A stretch of 64,000 nt of DNA from JBDTVS01 sp040007095 (lineage in GTDB: Bacteria > Acidobacteriota > Vicinamibacteria > Vicinamibacterales > CAVVIG01). Positions 52,209 to 61,315 of this stretch are shown here, piece after piece. The stretch spans positions 1-64,000 of the forward strand of contig JBDTVS010000018.1 in NCBI GenBank assembly GCA_040007095.1, in the 5' to 3' direction. Under the pieces are notes generated by a model. The model was not told the DNA's origin, made no database searches, and was given only the letters and a program-made list of their open reading frames with translations. Made by a program: the position numbers and the translations under genes. How positions within the stretch are numbered: position 1 is the first letter of the stretch; each line of letters opens with the position of its first letter.

Positions 52209-53198
52209 TCACACAGTCGCTAGACCGGCGGCGCGCATCACGGCGCGCTTCACCGCCGCCTTGGTGATTTGAATCTTGTAGGCGTTTCCGCTGAGTGGCT
52301 TCGCCGCGCGAACCGCCGCGTCGGCGGCGGCGGCCGCGGTCTCGGCATTCAGCGGCTTGCCGACCAGCGCGCGCTCGGCATCCTCGGAGCGCCAGGGCAC
52401 CGGCGCCACGGCGCCCAGCACGACGCGCGCCGAGCGGATGGTGTTGCCGTTCATCGCCAGGACGACCGTCGTGAACGCCAGCGGCCAGTCGCGCGACTGC
52501 TTGTAGCGCACTTCGTAGTGTCCGGTCTTCACATTGCCCGGGGCCGGCAGGATCACGTGGGTCAGCAGTTCGTCGTCCGCCAGGACGTTCTCCTTGAGGA
52601 CGTTCTGCAGCGTCGGCATCGTGAAGTACTCCGCCGCCGACACTTCGCGCTCACCGGCCGGGCCGACAACTCGGAACTTCGCGCCGTAGGCGACGCACGG
52701 CACCGCCAGACTCGACGGATGGACGATGTGGCTCGGTCCGTCGTTGCCGAAGATCGCGTGATACTGGTTCTCGCCGTTGACGGCGAAGCAGCGCGAGCCG
52801 CCCTTCTTGTAGCACACGAATTCTTCGTTGCGGAAGTACCAGCAGCGCGGACGCTGGTTGAGATTCCCGCCGACCGTGCCCTGATTGCGAATCTGTGGGG
52901 TGCCAACCAGCCCGGCGGCATCGAGGATGGCCGGATAGAGCCGCCGCACCTGGGCGTTTCCCGCCAGATCGACGATCCTCACGGCGGCGCCAATCTTCAA
53001 GCCACCGTCCGGCATGGCCGTCACGGTCGCATCCAGCGCGTTCTTGATGTTGACGAGGGTGTCGGGCTGCGTGACGTAGTCTTTCATCCGCGCCAGCAGA
53101 TCCTGACCGCCACCGAGCGCCATCACGACGCCGTCGCCTTTGAGCGCGGCAACCGCGTCTTTCTCGGAGGTCGGATTGATATACGCAAACGCCTTCAC
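52209..53198 (-). CDS. PaoB-like FAD/[4Fe-4S] subunit of a molybdenum hydroxylase
   Basis: 329 residues. The FAD-binding signatures ALGGGQDLL and QIRNQGTVGGNLNQ are present, with a CO-dehydrogenase flavoprotein C-terminal domain. The segment PRCWYFRNEEFVCYKKGG followed by a third Cys in SRCFAVNGENQYHA matches the extra cluster-binding loop of PaoB (YagS) rather than ordinary xanthine dehydrogenase FAD subunits. It passes electrons between FAD and Fe-S centres. GTG 53198 overlaps the previous stop (GTGA). Third gene of the operon. Confidence 0.85.
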   Translation of the reverse strand: MKAFAYINPTSEKDAVAALKGDGVVMALGGGQDLLARMKDYVTQPDTLVNIKNALDATVTAMPDGGLKIGAAVRIVDLAGNAQVRRLYPAILDAAGLVGTPQIRNQGTVGGNLNQRPRCWYFRNEEFVCYKKGGSRCFAVNGENQYHAIFGNDGPSHIVHPSSLAVPCVAYGAKFRVVGPAGEREVSAAEYFTMPTLQNVLKENVLADDELLTHVILPAPGNVKTGHYEVRYKQSRDWPLAFTTVVLAMNGNTIRSARVVLGAVAPVPWRSEDAERALVGKPLNAETAAAAADAAVRAAKPLSGNAYKIQITKAAVKRAVMRAAGLATV

Positions 53199-55471
53199 AG
53201 CGTCCCTCCTGCTTTCTCCTGCTCGATCGCCTGCAGGATCTTGTGCGGGTGAAGCGGCACACTGCGGATGGTGGCGCCGGTCGCGTTCCTGACGGCGTTC
53301 GCGATCGCCGCCGATGTCGAGACCGTCGGCGGCTCGCCGATGCCGATCACGCCGCGCGCCCGCTGCTCGGGCCCATCCATCAGGATGATGTCGATTTTCG
53401 GGATGTCCGACATCCCGGCCATCAGGTACCACTCCATGTTCGGGTTGACCATCTGCGCGGTGTTGCGATCGAGAATGCGGTCCTCGAACATGGCGAAGTT
53501 GAGCGACCCGACAATCCCGCCGTAGACCTGGCTCTCGGCGAGCAGCTTGTCGACGATCAACCCGCAGTCCTGCACGGTGAGAATGCGCCGCAGCCTCACG
53601 ATGCCGGTCTCGATATCGACATCGCACTCCGTGAACTGCACGCCGCTCGTGCCGTTGCCGGAGAGACCGTCGACCCATTCGCCGTCGACCGAGATCGGCT
53701 CGGTGCCGAGCAGCTTGCAGGCATCCTTCCAGGCCAGGCCCTTCGAGGGGTTGCCGATGACATGGACGCGGCCGTTCGACGCGGTCAGCGTTTGCGGATC
53801 GACGCCGAGCGCGGGACCCACCTTCAAGGCCAGCGCATCGAGCGCCTTACCGGCAGTCATCCGGATCGCGGGCATCACGCCTGCGGCCGTCGTGCTGCCG
53901 CCGGACGCGCCGCTGAAGGGATAGATCGTGTCGCCGATTTCCGCCTTGACGGCGCTCATCGGAAGGCCGAGCGTCTCGGCCGTGCCCATCGTCACAATCG
54001 TGCGCGTGCCGGTGCCGAGATCCTGGGTGCCGCATTTCATCACGACGCTGCCGTCGGCCATGATGTCGCAGTGCGCGCGCGATCCACGGCCGCCACCACC
54101 CCAGCGGTGCGCGGCGCAGCCCATGCCGGTCTTGATCGGACCCGACTGCGCGTCGCCCGTGGCGTGCCGCTTGTCCCAACCGAACGCTTTCGCGCCGATG
54201 GTGAAGTACTCCTCCCACATGGCGTTCGCGGCTTTTTCCGGAAGGTTCTTGATCCGGAACGCGAGGGGATCCATGCGGAGGCGATCCGCGAGCTCGTCCA
54301 TCAGGATTTCGGTGAGGAAGCAGCCCTGTGGATGGCCCGGCGCCCGCATCGCCCGCTGCAGGCCCGCGTTGATGTAGACGTCCTTGTGCGTGCGCCTGCG
54401 ATTCGGGAAGTTGTAGATATACGGCAGCGGGAAATTTGAGGTGGCGCCCGCGCCGCCCGTACCCCAGCTTTGACCGTCGAACGCCACCAGACGTCCGTCC
54501 GCCGCAACACCCGCGCGAATGTGCGCGACCGCGGATGGCCGGTTGCCGACCGCCAGCTGCTCTTCCTTGCGGTCCAGCATCAACTTGACCGGCGCCTTCG
54601 CCTGCTGCGCCAGACGAGCGCAGATGAGGCCTTCGGCGCCGACGTTGGTCTTGCTGCCGAAGCCGCCGCCCATGTACTGCGTGATGACGCGCACGTTCGC
54701 CTGGGGAATCTTCAAGCCATCGGCATACTGCTGCGCCGACGCATGGACGCCCTGTGTGGACACCCACGCCGTCAGCTTGTCGCCGTCCCATTCGCAGACG
54801 GTGCCGTGCGTCTCCAGGCAACAGTGGGTGATGACGTGGGTCGAGTACGTCTGCTCGACGACATGCGCCGCCAGCTTGAAGCCGGCGTCGAGATCACCCG
54901 CCTCTTCCCTGTTGCCCTCTCGCGTGTTGCCCATCGCGAACACTTTGGGTGCATCGGGGGCCATCGCCTGCTCGACGTTGGCGAAGTGCGGCAACTGCTC
55001 GTAGCGCACGCGCACCAGGCGCGCGATGTCGTAGGAGCGCTCCTCCGTATCCGCCGCGATCCCGACCACTTCGTCGCCCTGGAACAACACTTCGGTGCCG
55101 GGCGTCTTGTGGATGATCACACCCTTGAACCCGGGAGCCTTTTCGGCCTCGCTGGTGTCGATCGACACGATCCGGGCGTGGGCGAGCGGCGAGCGGATGA
55201 TCTTGCCGTAGAGCATTCCTGGACGATTGATGTCGTAGGTGTATTTCGCCCGGCCCGACACTTTATCGGGCGCGTCGAGCCGTTTCACGGACGTCGTGAT
55301 CAGCGTCGGCCTGGCGGGCCACTTGTACTTGTCGGCGACGCGTGCAGCCGGCGGCGGAGCCGGCGGCCCACCGCCTCGGCCCTGTCCAGCGGGCGCGCCG
55401 CCGGGCGCGGCCGCGGGCGACGGCGCGGCGGGCGACGGCGCGGCGGGCGGCGGATTCTGTGGATTAAGCAC
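53195..55471 (-). CDS. Molybdopterin-binding subunit of an aldehyde/xanthine dehydrogenase-type enzyme (PaoC-like)
   Basis: 758 residues. The aldehyde-oxidase a/b hammerhead domain begins at VKRLDAPDKVSGRAKYTYDI, followed by molybdopterin-binding regions (GGGFGSKTNVGAEG, RAMRAPGHPQG, GTQDLGTGTRT) and the catalytic Glu in GVIGIGEPPTVSTSAAI. An unusual 45-residue Pro/Ala/Gly-rich N-terminal extension precedes the domain. No signal peptide of its own; in PaoABC the complex is exported with the Tat signal of the small subunit. Overlaps both neighbours. Confidence 0.92.
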   Translation of the reverse strand: MLNPQNPPPAAPSPAAPSPAAAPGGAPAGQGRGGGPPAPPPAARVADKYKWPARPTLITTSVKRLDAPDKVSGRAKYTYDINRPGMLYGKIIRSPLAHARIVSIDTSEAEKAPGFKGVIIHKTPGTEVLFQGDEVVGIAADTEERSYDIARLVRVRYEQLPHFANVEQAMAPDAPKVFAMGNTREGNREEAGDLDAGFKLAAHVVEQTYSTHVITHCCLETHGTVCEWDGDKLTAWVSTQGVHASAQQYADGLKIPQANVRVITQYMGGGFGSKTNVGAEGLICARLAQQAKAPVKLMLDRKEEQLAVGNRPSAVAHIRAGVAADGRLVAFDGQSWGTGGAGATSNFPLPYIYNFPNRRRTHKDVYINAGLQRAMRAPGHPQGCFLTEILMDELADRLRMDPLAFRIKNLPEKAANAMWEEYFTIGAKAFGWDKRHATGDAQSGPIKTGMGCAAHRWGGGGRGSRAHCDIMADGSVVMKCGTQDLGTGTRTIVTMGTAETLGLPMSAVKAEIGDTIYPFSGASGGSTTAAGVMPAIRMTAGKALDALALKVGPALGVDPQTLTASNGRVHVIGNPSKGLAWKDACKLLGTEPISVDGEWVDGLSGNGTSGVQFTECDVDIETGIVRLRRILTVQDCGLIVDKLLAESQVYGGIVGSLNFAMFEDRILDRNTAQMVNPNMEWYLMAGMSDIPKIDIILMDGPEQRARGVIGIGEPPTVSTSAAIANAVRNATGATIRSVPLHPHKILQAIEQEKAGGTL

Positions 55472-56105
55472 GAGCCACCCCCTTGGCCTTCAGCGCGGCC
55501 TCCATGATTCTCACGAAGGTGCCGCACCGGCAGATGTTGCCGTCGAGCCCCCTCTTCGCCTGAGCCAGCGTGGGATTCGGGGTGCGCTCGAGTAGCGCCA
55601 CCGTCGCCATCACAAAGCCTGGGGTGCAGAACCCGCACATCAGACCGTCGGTGTCGACGAACGCCTGCTGCACGGGGTGCAACGTGGCGCCGTTGGCCAG
55701 CCCGTCCACGGTGCGAACCTGCTTGCCCTGCACCTCGATGGCGAGCGTCGAACAGGAATAGACCGTTCGGCCGTCGACAATCATCGTGCAGGCGCCGCAC
55801 GCCCCGCGATCGCAGACGCGCTTGTTGCCCGTCAGATCGGCGCGATTGCGCAGCGCATTCAACAGGGTGACCCGCGGTTCGATCCGAAGATCGAGCCGCT
55901 TGCCGTTGACTGTCAAGGTGACCGGCACGTCGCCCGGGCCAATCGTGGCCGGGCCGCTCTGGGCGGCAACCTCGGCCACGCCGACCGTCGTGACCGCCGT
56001 CGCCAGACTGCCAACGCCGGCGGTCTTCAGAAAGTTACGACGACTGACATTCACGCGGTCGTCTTGAGTCTTGTCGGGAGAATCGTCTTTCGGAGCCATC
56101 AGCAA
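55464..56105 (-). CDS. Tat-exported [2Fe-2S] subunit (PaoA-like)
   Basis: 213 residues. The twin-arginine signal SRRNFLKTAGVGSLATA is at about residues 21-37. The plant-ferredoxin cluster is CDRGACGACTMIVDGRTVYSC; the second cluster domain is CGFCTPGF ... CRCGTF. It is the electron-accepting small subunit of a xanthine-oxidase-family enzyme and should carry the whole heterotrimer to the periplasm. First gene of the A-C-B operon; overlaps the Mo-subunit gene by 8 bases. No PaoD/XdhC-type maturation chaperone is adjacent. Confidence 0.93.
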   Translation of the reverse strand: MLMAPKDDSPDKTQDDRVNVSRRNFLKTAGVGSLATAVTTVGVAEVAAQSGPATIGPGDVPVTLTVNGKRLDLRIEPRVTLLNALRNRADLTGNKRVCDRGACGACTMIVDGRTVYSCSTLAIEVQGKQVRTVDGLANGATLHPVQQAFVDTDGLMCGFCTPGFVMATVALLERTPNPTLAQAKRGLDGNICRCGTFVRIMEAALKAKGVARA

Positions 56106-56149
56106 GCCCCCTCAACGGCAAATGGGAAGGAACGCAAGCGCACAAGATA

Positions 56150-56332
56150 TCACGTCTTTTCGAGGATCTCGACCAGTTCCTTCAGCGCCTCCATCTCCTC
56201 ATGGGCGGCATAAAGGATCGCCCGCCGCTCTTGCAGGGTCGGCGCGGCGAGCGGCTGGTCGTCGATCTGGACCTTGCCGTCCTCGGTCACGTCGACCACA
56301 AAGGCGTCCATGGGTTCGACAAAGAGCTTCAT
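56150..56332 (-). CDS. 60-aa hypothetical protein
   Basis: Begins MKLFVEPMDAFVVDVTEDGK and ends in a charged helix rich in Glu (AAHEEMEALKELVEILEKT). No family recognised. No clear ribosome binding site. Protein-like composition with a strand-rich first half and helical second half favours a real gene. Confidence 0.5.
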   Translation of the reverse strand: MKLFVEPMDAFVVDVTEDGKVQIDDQPLAAPTLQERRAILYAAHEEMEALKELVEILEKT

Positions 56333-56337
56333 GTTAT

Positions 56338-56440
56338 GGAGTGATGGGATGACGGCGTAATGGGGTAATGGCGTAATTTGGAAATGGGTCCATCATCCCT
56401 TACCCCATTGCCACCTCACCCCATCACCCCATTCCTGAAC
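56338..56440. repeat. ATGGGG/CCCCAT G-tract repeat, inverted arrangement
   Basis: First half carries GTAATGGGGTAATGG-type units, second half their complement (CCCTTACCCCATT, CACCCCATCACCCCATT), so it can fold back on itself. Same motif family as 11029-11078. Confidence 0.55.
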
Positions 56441-56442
56441 TT

Positions 56443-56826
56443 TCACACCCCTGCCGCGGCCGACGCTCGAACGGCATCGTCCACGCCGATGACGATGGAC
56501 GCGGTCGGGCTCGCTTCGGGCCCGCCGCCGTAGGCGTACTCGACGTTGACGCCGGCGTCGCCGATCAGACGCAAGACCGGCGCGAGCGCCCCGGGCGCAT
56601 TGGACACATGCACCAGAATGACGTCCCGTTCGGTCACCTGATGGTGATGGTCTTGTAGCACGGCGGCCCCGTGGACGTGGTTGTCCACGACCAGGCGGAG
56701 CTGCCCCCCGGCTTCGAGCGTCATCGCCACAATGTTGACGCGCTCTTCCGACAACAGGGCGCACACACCGCCCAGCGCCGACGGGCTGTTTGGAAGTCGC
56801 AGGTTCAATTCAGTCCGGATCGCCAT
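56443..56826 (-). CDS. Tandem ACT-domain protein
   Basis: 127 residues: two ACT-like units (LRLPNSPSALGGVCALLSEE and VHVSNAPGALAPVLRLIGDA with GVNVEYAYGG). Stand-alone ACT proteins bind small ligands, usually amino acids, and regulate partners. Divergent from the aminotransferase gene with about 30 bases between them, which suggests linked regulation. Ligand unknown. Confidence 0.85.
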   Translation of the reverse strand: MAIRTELNLRLPNSPSALGGVCALLSEERVNIVAMTLEAGGQLRLVVDNHVHGAAVLQDHHHQVTERDVILVHVSNAPGALAPVLRLIGDAGVNVEYAYGGGPEASPTASIVIGVDDAVRASAAAGV

Positions 56827-56853
56827 AAGCTCGCAAGCCTATCATTAGGCGTG

Positions 56854-58110
56854 ATGAGAGCGCGCGATCCCACGATAAGATTGACCGTGGCAATAACGCG
56901 CCCTTCTTCTGCTCCTGTCCCGGTCGCCGGCCGCATCCAGCGCTTCTCCTACGCCATCCGCAACATCGTCGCCGAGGCCAAGCGTGTCGAAGCGCAGGGG
57001 ACACGGGTCCGCTATCTCAATATCGGCGACCCGGTGGCGTTCGGGTTCAAGACGCCGCCCCACCTCATCGCCGCAGTCGAGCGGGCGATGCGCGACGGGC
57101 ACAACGGCTACGGGCCGTCGGCCGGAATCACCCCGGCGCGCGAAGCGGTGGCCGAGGAATTCACGTCGCGCGGCTTTCCGGTCCCGGCGGACCGCGTGTT
57201 CATCACCGCTGGCACATCGGAAGCGATCGACCTCGTGCTGGCGGCGCTCGTCGACGAGCACAGCGAAGTGCTCGTGCCAATGCCAACGTATCCGTTGTAT
57301 ACGGCGGTCCTGGCAAAGCTCGGCACACGAGCCCGGTTCTACCGCTGCGACCCCGCCCGAGGCTGGGCCCCCGACGTCGAGGAACTGCGCGGGCTGATCA
57401 CTCCGGCGACCCGCGCGATCGTGGTCATCGATCCGAACAATCCGACCGGCGCGTCGTATTCGAGCGCGACCAGGCGGGCGCTGCTGGAGATCGCCGAAGA
57501 GCACGGCATCGTCGTGTTGGCCGACGAGGTCTACGGCGATCTCGGCTACAACGGCCCGGTTCCCTCGATCGGCAGCCTCGATCCCGACGCGGCCATCATC
57601 TCCTTTTCGAGCATGTCGAAGGCGTATCTTGCGCCGGGCTGGCGCACCGGCTGGATGGGAATCGGCCGCTCGCCGCGGCTGAACGACGCCGTCGCCGCGA
57701 TTGCGAAGATGGCGGACGGACGTCTGTGCAGCACCTTGCCGATGCAGTACGCGGTCGCCGAGGCGCTCGGCGGAGATCGCTCGCATCAAATCGCGTTCCG
57801 CGCGGCGCTTCAGGAGCGTGCGACGATCACCGCCGAGCGGCTCAACGCGATTCCCGGCATCTCGTGCGTCCCCCCGGTGGCGGGCTTCTATGCGATGCCG
57901 AAGGTGGCGCTGCCGCCCGGGCGCACCGACGAAGAGTTCGTCCTGGCGCTGCTGCGCGCGACCGGCGTGCTGTGCGTCTACGGCTCGGGCTTCGGCATGC
58001 CGGCCGGCGAGGGCTTCATGCGCATCGTGTTCCTCGCATCGCCCGACGATCTGCGCGACATCTACCAACTCCTCGCCGAGTTCACCCGCGACTACCTGCA
58101 GCCTGAATGA
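56854..58110 (+). CDS. PLP-dependent class I/II aminotransferase
   Basis: About 418 residues. The fold-type I motifs are NIGDPVAFGF, GYGPSAGITPAREAVAEEF, VIDPNNPTGASYS, LADEVYGDLGYNG and the PLP lysine in SSMSKAYLAPGWRTGW; a C-terminal Arg (FMRIVFL) binds the substrate carboxylate. Closest by eye to the alanine/aspartate aminotransferase group (AlaA/AspB). Start could be ATG 56854 or GTG 56887; the latter would be almost leaderless behind a TAAGAT. It could in principle fill the missing DapC step, but that is speculation. Confidence 0.9.
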   Translation: MRARDPTIRLTVAITRPSSAPVPVAGRIQRFSYAIRNIVAEAKRVEAQGTRVRYLNIGDPVAFGFKTPPHLIAAVERAMRDGHNGYGPSAGITPAREAVAEEFTSRGFPVPADRVFITAGTSEAIDLVLAALVDEHSEVLVPMPTYPLYTAVLAKLGTRARFYRCDPARGWAPDVEELRGLITPATRAIVVIDPNNPTGASYSSATRRALLEIAEEHGIVVLADEVYGDLGYNGPVPSIGSLDPDAAIISFSSMSKAYLAPGWRTGWMGIGRSPRLNDAVAAIAKMADGRLCSTLPMQYAVAEALGGDRSHQIAFRAALQERATITAERLNAIPGISCVPPVAGFYAMPKVALPPGRTDEEFVLALLRATGVLCVYGSGFGMPAGEGFMRIVFLASPDDLRDIYQLLAEFTRDYLQPE

Positions 58111-59150
58111 GAGGCGGTGACTCGTTCACGCATCGGATGGTGCAGACCGTCCTCACGGTCGCCGCCGTCGCCATCCTGTTGGCCTCATTGTGGGTGGTCC
58201 GCTCCTCGCTGATGATTATCTACGTCAGCGCGATCGTCGCCATGGGTTTCTCGCCGCTGGTCGGGGTCATCGAACGAAAGAGCAGCGGCCGGCGACGGAT
58301 CCCGCGCACGCTCGCCATCCTCACCGTCTACCTGGCCATTGTCGGGACGGTGGTGGCTGTGGGCATGATGGTGATCCCCCCGCTCATCGAGCAAGGGGGC
58401 GAACTGTGGTCGCGAGCGCCCGGATGGTTCAACGATCTGCAACGATCGCTGATCCGCTACCGCTTGATGTCGGCGTCGAATAGAAGCACCCTCGCCGAGG
58501 CGGTGCAGAGCTCGCCGGCCACCGGCGGCGCAAGCGGGGCGATCAGCACGGTCTTCGGCGCCCTGTCGAGCGTGGTCGGCGGCGTCTTCGGCGTCGTCAC
58601 GATTCTGATTCTCAGCTTCTACCTCCTGATCGAGGGACGGGCGCAATTCGAGTACGTGATGCGCTTCGTGCCGGACGAATCGCGCGGGCGATTCGTGGCG
58701 GCGGCGCAGCACAGCGTACAGAAAGTCAGCGCATGGCTGGGCGCGCAGGTCATTCTCGCGGCGGTGATGGGCCTGTTTGCGGCCGGCGGCCTCGCGCTCA
58801 TGGACGTGCCCTATTTCTACGTCGTCGCGCTGATTGCCGCACTGGGCGAGACGATCCCCATCGTCGGACCGATCGTGGCCGGCCTGTCGGCCGTGATCGT
58901 GGCGCTCAGCGTGTCGGGGCGGCTCGCGTTGATGGTCGGCGTCTACTTCCTGATCTTGCATCAGCTCGAGGCGAACATCCTCGTGCCCAAGATCATGGAG
59001 AAACGTGTCGGCGTCAGCCCGGTGACCGTCATCATCGCGCTGCTCGTCGGCGGTGAGCTGTGGGGATTGCTCGGCGCCGTGCTCGCGATCCCCACGGCGG
59101 CGATTCTCGCCGTCATCATCGACGAATTGACGCACCATGCGCCGCCTTAG
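58107..59150 (+). CDS. AI-2E family (PerM-like) membrane transporter
   Basis: 347 residues, about eight membrane helices. Family hallmarks are AIVAMGFSPLVGVIER near the N-terminus, GETIPIVGPIVAGLSAVIVA and the C-terminal HQLEANILVPKIMEKRVGVSP. Members move quorum-signal AI-2, act as Na/H antiporters or have unknown roles. ATG overlaps the aminotransferase stop (ATGA). Confidence 0.9.
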   Translation: MRGGDSFTHRMVQTVLTVAAVAILLASLWVVRSSLMIIYVSAIVAMGFSPLVGVIERKSSGRRRIPRTLAILTVYLAIVGTVVAVGMMVIPPLIEQGGELWSRAPGWFNDLQRSLIRYRLMSASNRSTLAEAVQSSPATGGASGAISTVFGALSSVVGGVFGVVTILILSFYLLIEGRAQFEYVMRFVPDESRGRFVAAAQHSVQKVSAWLGAQVILAAVMGLFAAGGLALMDVPYFYVVALIAALGETIPIVGPIVAGLSAVIVALSVSGRLALMVGVYFLILHQLEANILVPKIMEKRVGVSPVTVIIALLVGGELWGLLGAVLAIPTAAILAVIIDELTHHAPP

Positions 59151-61107
59151 GGCGTCTTTCCCGAGCCTTAGCGGCACACTGATCGCGTTCGCCTCGTACG
59201 CGCTGCTGACAATCATCCTGACCTGGCCGCTCGGACGCGGGCTGGCGCGCGACCTCCCCGCCGACTTCGGGGATCCCCTGCTCAACACCTGGATTCTGGC
59301 GTGGGACGCGGATCATCTGCTGCGCGCGCTCAGCGGTCAGTTTCAGGCGCTCGGCCAGTACTGGCAGGCGAACATCTACTACCCGCATCCCCTGGCCCTC
59401 GCGTACTCGGAACATCTCACCGCGCAGGCGGTGATGATTCTGCCCGTCCACGCGATGGCCAGGAACCCGATCCTCTCGTACAACGTCGCCTTCCTGTCGA
59501 CGTTCGTCTTGTCGGCGATCGGGATGTTCCTGTTCGTGCGCGCACTGACCGGATCGGGCCGGGCCGCGTTCCTGGCGGGGCTGGCCTTCGGATTTGCGCC
59601 GTACCGCTTCGGGACGCTGCCGCACCTCCAGGTCCTGTCGTCGATGTGGATGCCGTTCGTGCTGCTCGGCTTCCACCGCTTCTTCGAGACCCGACGGGTG
59701 GCGCCGCTTGCGGGCGCGGCGGCGGCGTGGCTCGCGCAGAACCTGTCGTGCGGCTACTACCTGCTGTTTTTCAGTCCGGCGTTGGCGCTCTACGTCGCCC
59801 TCGAGATCACACGGCGCGGCCTGTGGTCGGACGGCCGCATGTTATCGCGCGTCGCATTGGCGGTCGCGGCGGTCGGGATCGCCACCGCGCCGTTCCTCGT
59901 CCCCTACTGGCAGATCCGGCATCTGGGATTCAGCCCGAGGTCGCTGGCTGAGACCACGCGCTACTCGGCGGACGTGCTCGGGTACGGGACCGCCGACCTC
60001 GGAATGTGGCTGTGGGGGAACATCGTCCGCGCGTGGCCGAAGCCGGAGGGCTCGCTCTTTCCCGGCTTCACGATCGGGCTGCTGTCCGCGGTGGCCCTCG
60101 CCCATCAGGGCCTGCAGGCGCGCAACGCGGCGCCCAGAGTACCGGCGACGTGGATCGCCCGGGCGCTGACGCCGCTGCTCGTCGTCACGGTCGGCGTGAC
60201 CGTGGCCATCCTGCTCGGCTGGTCGCTGCGTGTTCGTCTCGGCGGCCTCGAACTGCGCCTGACGAGCCTCGACCGTGGACTCTTCGCTATCGCCGCCCTC
60301 GGAGCTGCGTTGCTCGTCACGTCGCCGCGCGCGCGACGGGCGGCGTACCACTTTGTGGCGTCGCCGGTCGGCACGCTCACGCTCGTCACCGGCTTTTCGT
60401 TCGCCATGTCGCTCGGTCCTCATATCTACGCGCACGGCAGGTTGATCGAGGAGAGAAACGTCTACTCGTTCTTCTACGACTTCGTCCCCGGGTTCGACGG
60501 CCTCCGGGTGCCGGCGCGCTTCGCCATGGTCGTGGTACTCGGGCTGGCCGCGCTCGCCGGGTGCGGGGCGGCGGCCATCGCCCGCCGACGCGGCGGAAGC
60601 GCGGTCATTGCACTGGCGGCAGCCCTCATCATCGCGGAATCGTGGGCCGCGCCGATCGAACTGAACGTCAATTCGACCGAATACAAGCAGGCCGGTCTGG
60701 CGCCCCTGCCCGACAGGCTGCCGGCCCCCACCGACATACCCGCCGTCTACCATTTCGTGCAACAGCTGCCGGCGTCGAGCGCGCTCATCGAGCTCCCCTT
60801 CGGTGAAGTGGCGTTCGAGACCCGCTACATGTTCTATTCAACGTTTCACTGGCGTCGGCTGGTCAACGGCTACAGCGGAGGCGGTCCCGATGCATACGGG
60901 CTCCAGGCCGAACGGCTCAAAGAAATCCTGGCGGATCCGGAAGCGGCGTGGCAGGCGGTCCTCGGAAGCCGGGCGACCCATATTCTCGTGCACGAAGCCA
61001 GCTACGCCGGCGGCGGCGGCCGGCTGATCAGTGCGTGGGCTCTAGCCCATGGGGCGCGAGAGATCGGCATGTTCGATACCGATCGCCTCCTCGCAATTGG
61101 CCCTTAG
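59137..61107 (+). CDS. Polytopic membrane protein, GT-C-like
   Basis: 656 residues with about a dozen membrane segments and a periplasmic C-terminal domain (about 500-656). An acidic loop after TM1 (PADFGDPLLNTWILAWD) and the YYPHPLALAYSEH region resemble the first extracytoplasmic loop of GT-C/PMT-type glycosyltransferases, but I cannot confirm a catalytic DD/DE motif. Overlaps the preceding gene by 14 bases. Possible role in envelope glycan or lipid modification, by inference. Confidence 0.75.
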   Translation: MRRLRASFPSLSGTLIAFASYALLTIILTWPLGRGLARDLPADFGDPLLNTWILAWDADHLLRALSGQFQALGQYWQANIYYPHPLALAYSEHLTAQAVMILPVHAMARNPILSYNVAFLSTFVLSAIGMFLFVRALTGSGRAAFLAGLAFGFAPYRFGTLPHLQVLSSMWMPFVLLGFHRFFETRRVAPLAGAAAAWLAQNLSCGYYLLFFSPALALYVALEITRRGLWSDGRMLSRVALAVAAVGIATAPFLVPYWQIRHLGFSPRSLAETTRYSADVLGYGTADLGMWLWGNIVRAWPKPEGSLFPGFTIGLLSAVALAHQGLQARNAAPRVPATWIARALTPLLVVTVGVTVAILLGWSLRVRLGGLELRLTSLDRGLFAIAALGAALLVTSPRARRAAYHFVASPVGTLTLVTGFSFAMSLGPHIYAHGRLIEERNVYSFFYDFVPGFDGLRVPARFAMVVVLGLAALAGCGAAAIARRRGGSAVIALAAALIIAESWAAPIELNVNSTEYKQAGLAPLPDRLPAPTDIPAVYHFVQQLPASSALIELPFGEVAFETRYMFYSTFHWRRLVNGYSGGGPDAYGLQAERLKEILADPEAAWQAVLGSRATHILVHEASYAGGGGRLISAWALAHGAREIGMFDTDRLLAIGP

Positions 61108-61146
61108 ATTAGTAACCCTGGTCTGCCGTCCCGAACTGCGTCGAAT

Positions 61147-61253
61147 TCTCGGACTAACGTTAAACCCCAACCAGACTAATTCGGAGTCCGAGAGTGCCGC
61201 GCCCGGAACCCCGCCAAATCCATTTGCGTTCGGGTCGTGCCTTCGGGCACTCT
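61147..61253 (+). promoter_or_regulatory. Structured intergenic RNA with alternative stems
   Basis: TCTCGGACT (61147-61155) pairs perfectly with AGTCCGAGA (61185-61193). AGAGTGCC (61191-61198) can instead pair with GGCACTCT (61246-61253), which overlaps the 3' arm of the terminator at 61237-61257. The three stems exclude each other in the manner of a switch. No known riboswitch class was recognised. Confidence 0.4.
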
Positions 61254-61257
61254 TTTT
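61237..61257 (+). terminator. Intrinsic terminator with UUCG tetraloop
   Basis: GTGCC-TTCG-GGCAC (61237-61250) followed by TCTTTTT. It closes the upstream membrane-protein operon, or attenuates the DUF5658 gene 60 bases later. Confidence 0.75.
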
Positions 61258-61315
61258 GATATACGGATGGGTCAAGCAGCTCGGACCGCGCACGTTTCAA
61301 GATAGGCGGCTCTTC

